DNA of 64,000 nt from assembly GCF_025766255.1 (NCBI RefSeq), contig NW_026516744.1, positions 143,086 to 207,085 of the forward strand, read 5' to 3'. Positions 59,041 through 64,000 of this stretch are shown piece after piece; positions within the stretch are counted from its first letter, which is position 1; each line of letters opens with the position of its first letter. Position numbers and translations under genes: made by a program. The notes below the pieces were generated by a model. The model saw nothing but the letters and a program-made list of their open reading frames with translations. It ran no database searches and was not told the DNA's origin. This DNA comes from Zychaea mexicana (lineage: Eukaryota; Mucoromycota; Mucoromycetes; Mucorales; Lichtheimiaceae).

Positions 59041-60225
59041 TTTGAATGCCATGCCCGTATTACTTTTTCGATTGGTACTGTAAATGCTTGTCACAAGTGT
59101 GGGTTGATTCAGTCATGGTTGCCTTTTGCATATTACTTTTCAATAATTCGTTTGCATCTCTTTTTTTCTTTCTTTGAGAGTAAGGAAGACTGAACTAGCT
59201 TTTGCTCTCTATGTTGCTATTGCCAGGATGACTTTAGTTATATAATCTAGACATCCTGAATGCTGTTGTTTATTCGTTACCGCATCTGCAGGGTATTACA
59301 ATGCTATCCAATCCATTGAGCGGAGTTGGGATCCAGGAAGCTTACTAGGGTGATGTTTATATCTTGGTTGACAGCACACAGTAGCACTCCAGCGTCTTGT
59401 ATCAGGCTTGCCTTTTCTCTGGCGTTTTGAGCTTGCTATCGTATTGTTGTTCGTTTGGTAAGCATCAAGCTTAAGACACTGGGTTCATTTACTGAACAAC
59501 TGCTCATGAGTTTGTTACATATAGAGTTTAAACAGACAAAGTACTGTAGTTAGAATTTGCCCAGAAAATATGAGGAACACTTTCCGGGAATCGCTATATT
59601 TCAAGATGTTCTTGATCCCGTATATATCCTAGCATGTGGAAGATGATAATGTTCCCGCTTACCATAAATATTGACCTTTGTCAGTAAACTTGACTCCAAT
59701 AAGTCCTCTGCGTAGTATAACTCTCAAAGCGGTTCGAGTATAGTTGCAGCAGCACGTTGGCCAATGAAATCCAAATACCGGGCATTAAAAATCCACTGCC
59801 CGACATGAACAGGAACGCGCGTATGCGCATACATACATCATACAGACTGCTTTTTTTTGGTCATAAAGGGAGAGGGGAGGAGGCGACGATGGTCTTTCTA
59901 TTCAACAACGGAAGAAAGAATATTCTCACTTCATTTTTTTTTCTCTCTTCTGTCACAGAGACTATATCATATAGAGTGCGAGGTGATCCCTTTTGTGACG
60001 AAAAGAGGTACACAAGCATTTCTGATATATAAGGAAAGCATAGGGTAACCAAAAAAAATTAGTCTGTGCTTTCGCTCAGGTTTGAAAGGGCACCAGACTC
60101 GCTGCCGACCAGATCCACATCGTGCTGCCTTTCCATCAATCCTGGATCTAGTAAGTGTATATGTAAACATTTCAAATCGATGCTTGACTATACAGATATC
60201 ACAACAATCCAACCTGGAAAACTGA
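59041..60225. other. Intergenic, no gene recognised
   Basis: About 1.2 kb between two pseudogene regions. Only short frames with no motif are present. A GGTTCGAG string near 59732 resembles a tRNA B box but has no cloverleaf around it. Confidence 0.3.
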
Positions 60226-62119
60226 TTAATTAAACATGCTGCCAATATTGTTTATCAGCTCATTATAAATAAAAGTACAAGCCAGACTGCAAATATCACC
60301 GCAATGGTACTCAATTATTAAAAATATGTTGTATGGCATACGAAGATCATCTGTCCGAGATAATCCTGAACACCCCACGACTTCAATCTTTTTACTAGAT
60401 CCTTCAATGATACGAAAAGCATTGATGCCTGCATTGGTGAGACTATAGATCCGTGAAACACGCAATAGCACCGAGCTTTCGACTTGTTCAAAATGCTCAA
60501 GGACAGCACCAGTAACACCTTTCACGGCTGTCAGTTCCAGATTCAGTATTTTGGTTTCCTCAAGTCGTTGTGCCCACACAATCCATCCTGCCTCTGTGAG
60601 AAAGTCGTCGACACTATTACTGTACGGTGATGTGCGGGTTCAAGCTTAATCTCCTGACTAGTGGGTGCTGTGATGGTTCGCACAACTGCATTAGACCTTG
60701 GTTGTCGATGGGTATGTTCGTGAGACGCATTTTTTCAAGCTGTTGCAAACGTCGAAGCGGAGTAAGATCGCAAAGAGGATTCTCGCTGAACATGTGAAGG
60801 AAATTTCGCAAGGAAAGTATACGGAGCCGTTGCAGCGTACCGATGGTTGCGATAATGCTGTTCAGATACTGCGTTATTCCAGCGCGATTTCCAACTTCCA
60901 AGATCTCATTTTGTTGCTGCATGAGCAAAATCTGGGACCAATCTTCGCTTGACATACCAGTGATGTCCGTCAACCCCAAACTTGTCAGCTGTGTGAATTG
61001 GTTGCGTGCCAAGACATCCCAGCAATGAATATCAGAAAGACCACAGGCGACTATACGTAAATGTTCTAGTATCGGCTGCGATTTTACTACTATCGGCATG
61101 ATCCTCTCGTGTCCCTTGCCGTTGAATAGCAGTTCATAAGCCATACTGCCTTCCTCGCCATCATTCGATGCTTTCCTTTCAGTTACTTAATATAAGCACT
61201 CGTGCTTCTTGATAGTGAAATCCATCTGTCTGCTATGACTGGTTCGCTGCATTCCCACATAATGTAGCGTAATAGAGGGCACAGCTCATAAGCTGTATAG
61301 AGGTTGGAGATACGTTGTTGAATCGTGAGTAAGGCGATAATATCAAGTACTTGATGTGGGAGCAACGCTGCAATAAGGGACGGATCCGGTATTTAAAACT
61401 GAGAACACCGTCCAGTCTTAAGAAGATAATGTTGTGTATCGGTGGCCTTTTGTGTCTGCTTCTGCCATCAACTTGTTCAAGAGTAGCGTCTGATAAGTTA
61501 GTGCGGCCATCAAACATCACTGAAAGATGCGTTAATGACGGCAAGAAGTCCAGTAGCATTGGCAGCGAGATACCGCAAGTGTGAAATGAAATCGTCAGAG
61601 CAGTTAGCGTATGCGAGAAATATCTGATGAATCCTGGCAGTAACGTGCTACTGTCGAAAATAGGTTGTAATTGTTTGCTATGCACATGGTTGCTGATGTC
61701 TTATTTTTTTTTATTGAAAACAAAGAAAAAGCTTTAGTATATCTTTTGCGCATAAGCAGTAGTAAGTACTACCGAATACGCGATCCTCTTAACGCAAAAA
61801 AAAAGAGTATCGTTTTACTTCACCAAGGAAGCGAATGCTGTATCTTCGCCAAGCAAGTCGTTCCAGTACTTTATACGTGGCTTGAGATTTGATGTATACT
61901 GATTCGACTTGTTGTCCCAAACATTGAAGCATCGCGTCGCTCCTTTTGTTCCATGCATCAGGCGAGATTCCCACCAGTGTCCACAGGGCTGTCTGGTAAG
62001 TGGGGATCGCGTATAACCAGCGGCGACATACTTTCACACATTCGACACAGCCCGCTGTCCGATAAACGAGAAGATGTACTGAATGATTCGGGAGGCAAAA
62101 TCGAGATCAAATCAGTCAT
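60226..62119 (-). pseudogene. F-box/LRR protein pseudogene
   Basis: On the minus strand an ATG at 62119 opens MTDLISILPPE. The F-box then continues in a second frame (IQYIFSFIGQRAVSNV) and a third (KVCRRWLYAIPTYQTALW), so the motif is split by two frame changes within about 75 bp. After a likely intron (about 61820-61675) come leucine-rich pieces: LLPGFIRYFSHTLTALTISF, LPSLTHLSVMF, a frame change near 61340, LCPLLRYIMWECSEPVI, LEHLRIVACGLSDIHCWDVL, RLRILSLRNFL and LEKMRLTNIPIDNQGLMQL. A further frame contains KILNLELTAVKGVTGAVL. Such F-box/LRR proteins form large families in Mucoromycota and act as SCF substrate receptors. This copy cannot make a full protein. Confidence 0.65.
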
Positions 62120-63280
62120 ATTACGTGTATGTGAAAGGGGACGCGCGAAAAGAAATTTGGCACGAGGCTTTTAATCGAACAAAGCCTGTATAACATAATC
62201 CGGACTCGTGAAATAATATGTCCGACAAAGGAAAAGCAAGTCGAACCAGGTAGCTCACCTGAATTTTATTTGGAAAAGGGGGACCCTGAAGATTGATCTA
62301 TTGTAACCACCGGTAACTTCATTAAATCTATGCTATCATAGCGATACGCAGATACACATTAGAACAGGCTCTTTCTAAAACCATCGACTTCTCGATACGA
62401 AGGAAAAGGCTTCAATCAATACTCGGGTTTATTGTTTGCGAGCCGCAAAAGTCATATATTAGTAACCAATCGCTTGGCCTGGAAAACACAGCATCCCTGT
62501 GTGCAAGTTTTGGTAGAGCAACTATATCATATCTTTAACAGGTCCCCCTGATATCTTTGGTGAGCGATCATCACTTTCAAATAGGTAACGCATACCTTGA
62601 AAATATGTAACGAAGTAAAGTTAGATAAGAAAAGGAAGAGAGAAGTGAGGTGTAAGGGGAGGGAAAGAGCTGTTACAAGAATCACGCTTTAAAAGCAGGC
62701 ACATCGGAAAGATCAGTGCAAGCTTTTCGATCCAGGTGAAACCCAAAATGATAAGAAAATCGTGTTGTGATAAGCTACGTGCAGGAAGAGTGAGAGAGAC
62801 GAACAGCTGAAAAAAAAACATTCCAATTTTTTACAGATCTGACAATTATACAGGTCTGCTGGCGTATGCTCTGGCGTTGCCTCTTATAAAATAACCGACC
62901 ATATCCTCGATAACAATTTTTTTCTTGACAATGCTTTGGCAATTTAGGCGAACACAGAAAGTGAAAAAGAGTGCCAAAGCATTGTGATCGTGTTACTTTC
63001 GGCTACGATACAGAGCCACTGTCACTGTTCCCCGCTTTGTTTAGCACGGAGCTGTGAATGGATGGAGGGGGGATAATTAGCTTTTTGTTCGCGAAAAAAG
63101 AAAAAGGAACTTGTCGTGCACATAAAAAAAAGGCGAAGGCAAAAGCGGTAAAACGTTTATGCGGAAAGTGCGAAAAAGAAAAATATATTTTTATTTTGTT
63201 TATCATTTTCTTATTTGTGTGTAATAAATAATAAAAAAAAAGTTCGTTTCAATTATCCCAACATATACCGTTGGCATCAC
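62120..63280. other. Intergenic, no gene recognised
   Basis: About 1.16 kb. Some plus-strand purine tracts (62610-62670) and a T/A-rich stretch before 63260. No coding frame or RNA gene that I can support. Confidence 0.3.
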
Positions 63281-64000
63281 ATGCACCCGAAGGTTCACGA
63301 TCGGCTGCCGGAGTATATGACCACATTCCCACTGGTATATATTGCAAATTTTCTTCAGGGCGGACCACTGAATCTGCCGATCATCAGAAGAATTATGACA
63401 ATAGCCAGCACAAGCAATGACCTGATCATGGCACCAAACAGTGCATCTGTACTACAGACCAAAGCTGTACCAAAACGAACTGAAGAGAAGAGAAAAAAGA
63501 AAGGCGAAATTGCTCGCTTTATATAGACATTTTTCTCGTTCGGGACTTCAAATCCCCGTGAATTCTCATTGGCCCAGATAACGGGTTGCGTATCAACTTG
63601 TGGGTTGCCTACTATGGCATAACAAAAGATACAGCACCAAAGGAAATGAAAGGAGGAGTGGTACCTGATGGTCAAGTAGACAAGCGTGCTTCGGCGGTAG
63701 TGGTACGTGTCTCTCACCATGGGCTGCTGTACCTCCGATGCTGTCGCCGCTTGGTTGTGAGGGGGTCCGTGCACGGCACCGTGTCAAGCGAAAACAAAGA
63801 CACGAATGTGAATGAGCATGTAGATTCACGGAAGAAATGCTTTTCTGTGAGCAATCAAATGGCAATACAGGAGTGATTGACAAGGTAAACAGCTTAACAG
63901 ATTCTACGGCATCAGTTGTTCCTCATCCAGCATTAGTAAACATTAAGAACACGATCCTCCCAGCAGCCAGTTTCTATTCTTCACCCAACAAGGTTAAAAA
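63281..64000 (+). CDS. Partial gene of unknown family running off the right edge
   Basis: Three plus-strand segments read as protein. One starts MHPKVHDRLPEYMTTFPLVY at about 63281 and contains FLQGGPLNLPIIRRIM, ending near 63470. A second (about 63570-63702) contains LRINLWVAYYGITKDTAPKE and GQVDKRASAVV before a GTACGT donor. A third starts after a TGTAG acceptor at about 63822, contains EEMLFCEQSNGNTGVIDK and PALVNIKNTILPAASFY, and is open to the window end. The join between the first two segments could not be fitted with standard sites. I do not recognise the family. The 3' part lies outside the window. Confidence 0.4.

Noticed and set aside
59725..59760. GGTTCGAG string resembling a tRNA T loop
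   Set aside because: No cloverleaf can be drawn with flanking sequence.
63355..63774. 139-codon minus-strand frame with a hydrophobic end
   Set aside because: The plus strand over the same bases shows better coding character with splice borders. The hydrophobic run is probably a by-product of the antisense reading.
1..64000. CRISPR arrays, bacterial operons, prophage or plasmid features
   Set aside because: None was seen. The genes are intron-rich and eukaryotic throughout, and the bacterial-type methyltransferase also carries an intron.

Overview
This is nuclear DNA of a filamentous fungus, most likely an early-diverging Mucoromycota species of the Mucorales type. Genes are dense and lie on both strands. 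They are split by many short GT-AG introns, mostly 50-140 bp. The proteins include a Ral-type GTPase, a Dug2 glutathione-degradation subunit, a fungal CDP-DAG synthase, an Ssh4-type SPRY adaptor, a member of a large F-box/LRR family, and Gln/Asn/Ser-rich low-complexity proteins. All exon joins given here were worked out by hand from frame and splice-site fit. No expression data or database search was available.

Layout. 0-5 kb: the 5' end of a disordered protein leaving the left edge (-), a two-TM protein with PY motifs (+), mitoribosomal mL40 (+), an ANCHR/ZFYVE19-like protein (-) and SUMO (+). 5-11 kb: eIF3a (-) with a C-terminal 63-bp tandem repeat, then a gene-poor stretch holding a broken gene fragment. 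11-20.6 kb: a large CH-domain/protein-kinase/C1/CaaX gene (+), a Ral GTPase (+), PLRG1/Prp46 (+), and mitochondrial seryl-tRNA synthetase (-) converging on it. 21-34 kb: a mitochondrial membrane protein (-), a beta-lactamase-fold hydrolase (-), Spt2 (+), CDP-diacylglycerol synthase (-), a UDP-glycosyltransferase (-) and a stranded 3' piece of the NOG2/GNL2 GTPase gene. 34.6-41.1 kb: 23-exon DUG2 (+) and a bHLH factor (-). 41.1-44.7 kb is nearly empty. 44.7-51.6 kb: two low-complexity proteins, a secreted aldose 1-epimerase and an Ssh4-like Rsp5 adaptor (all +).

51.8-54.8 kb encodes the most unusual gene: a 958-residue bacterial-type N6-adenine DNA methyltransferase of the type IIG/Eco57I kind, with an intact frame, a fungal 5' exon and one intron. 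From 55 to 62 kb the sequence is genomic debris: a broken gene of unknown family, a decayed PIF/Harbinger-like transposon (Myb-like gene on +, DDE transposase on -), and an F-box/LRR pseudogene. A further gene of unknown family runs off the right edge.

Most genes are housekeeping (translation, splicing, chromatin, lipid and sulfur metabolism). Two encode likely partners of the Rsp5/NEDD4 ubiquitin ligase, and the kinase and Ral genes are tandem neighbours whose products both end in a prenylation motif. The leads worth following are the methyltransferase and the CH-kinase-C1-CaaX protein.
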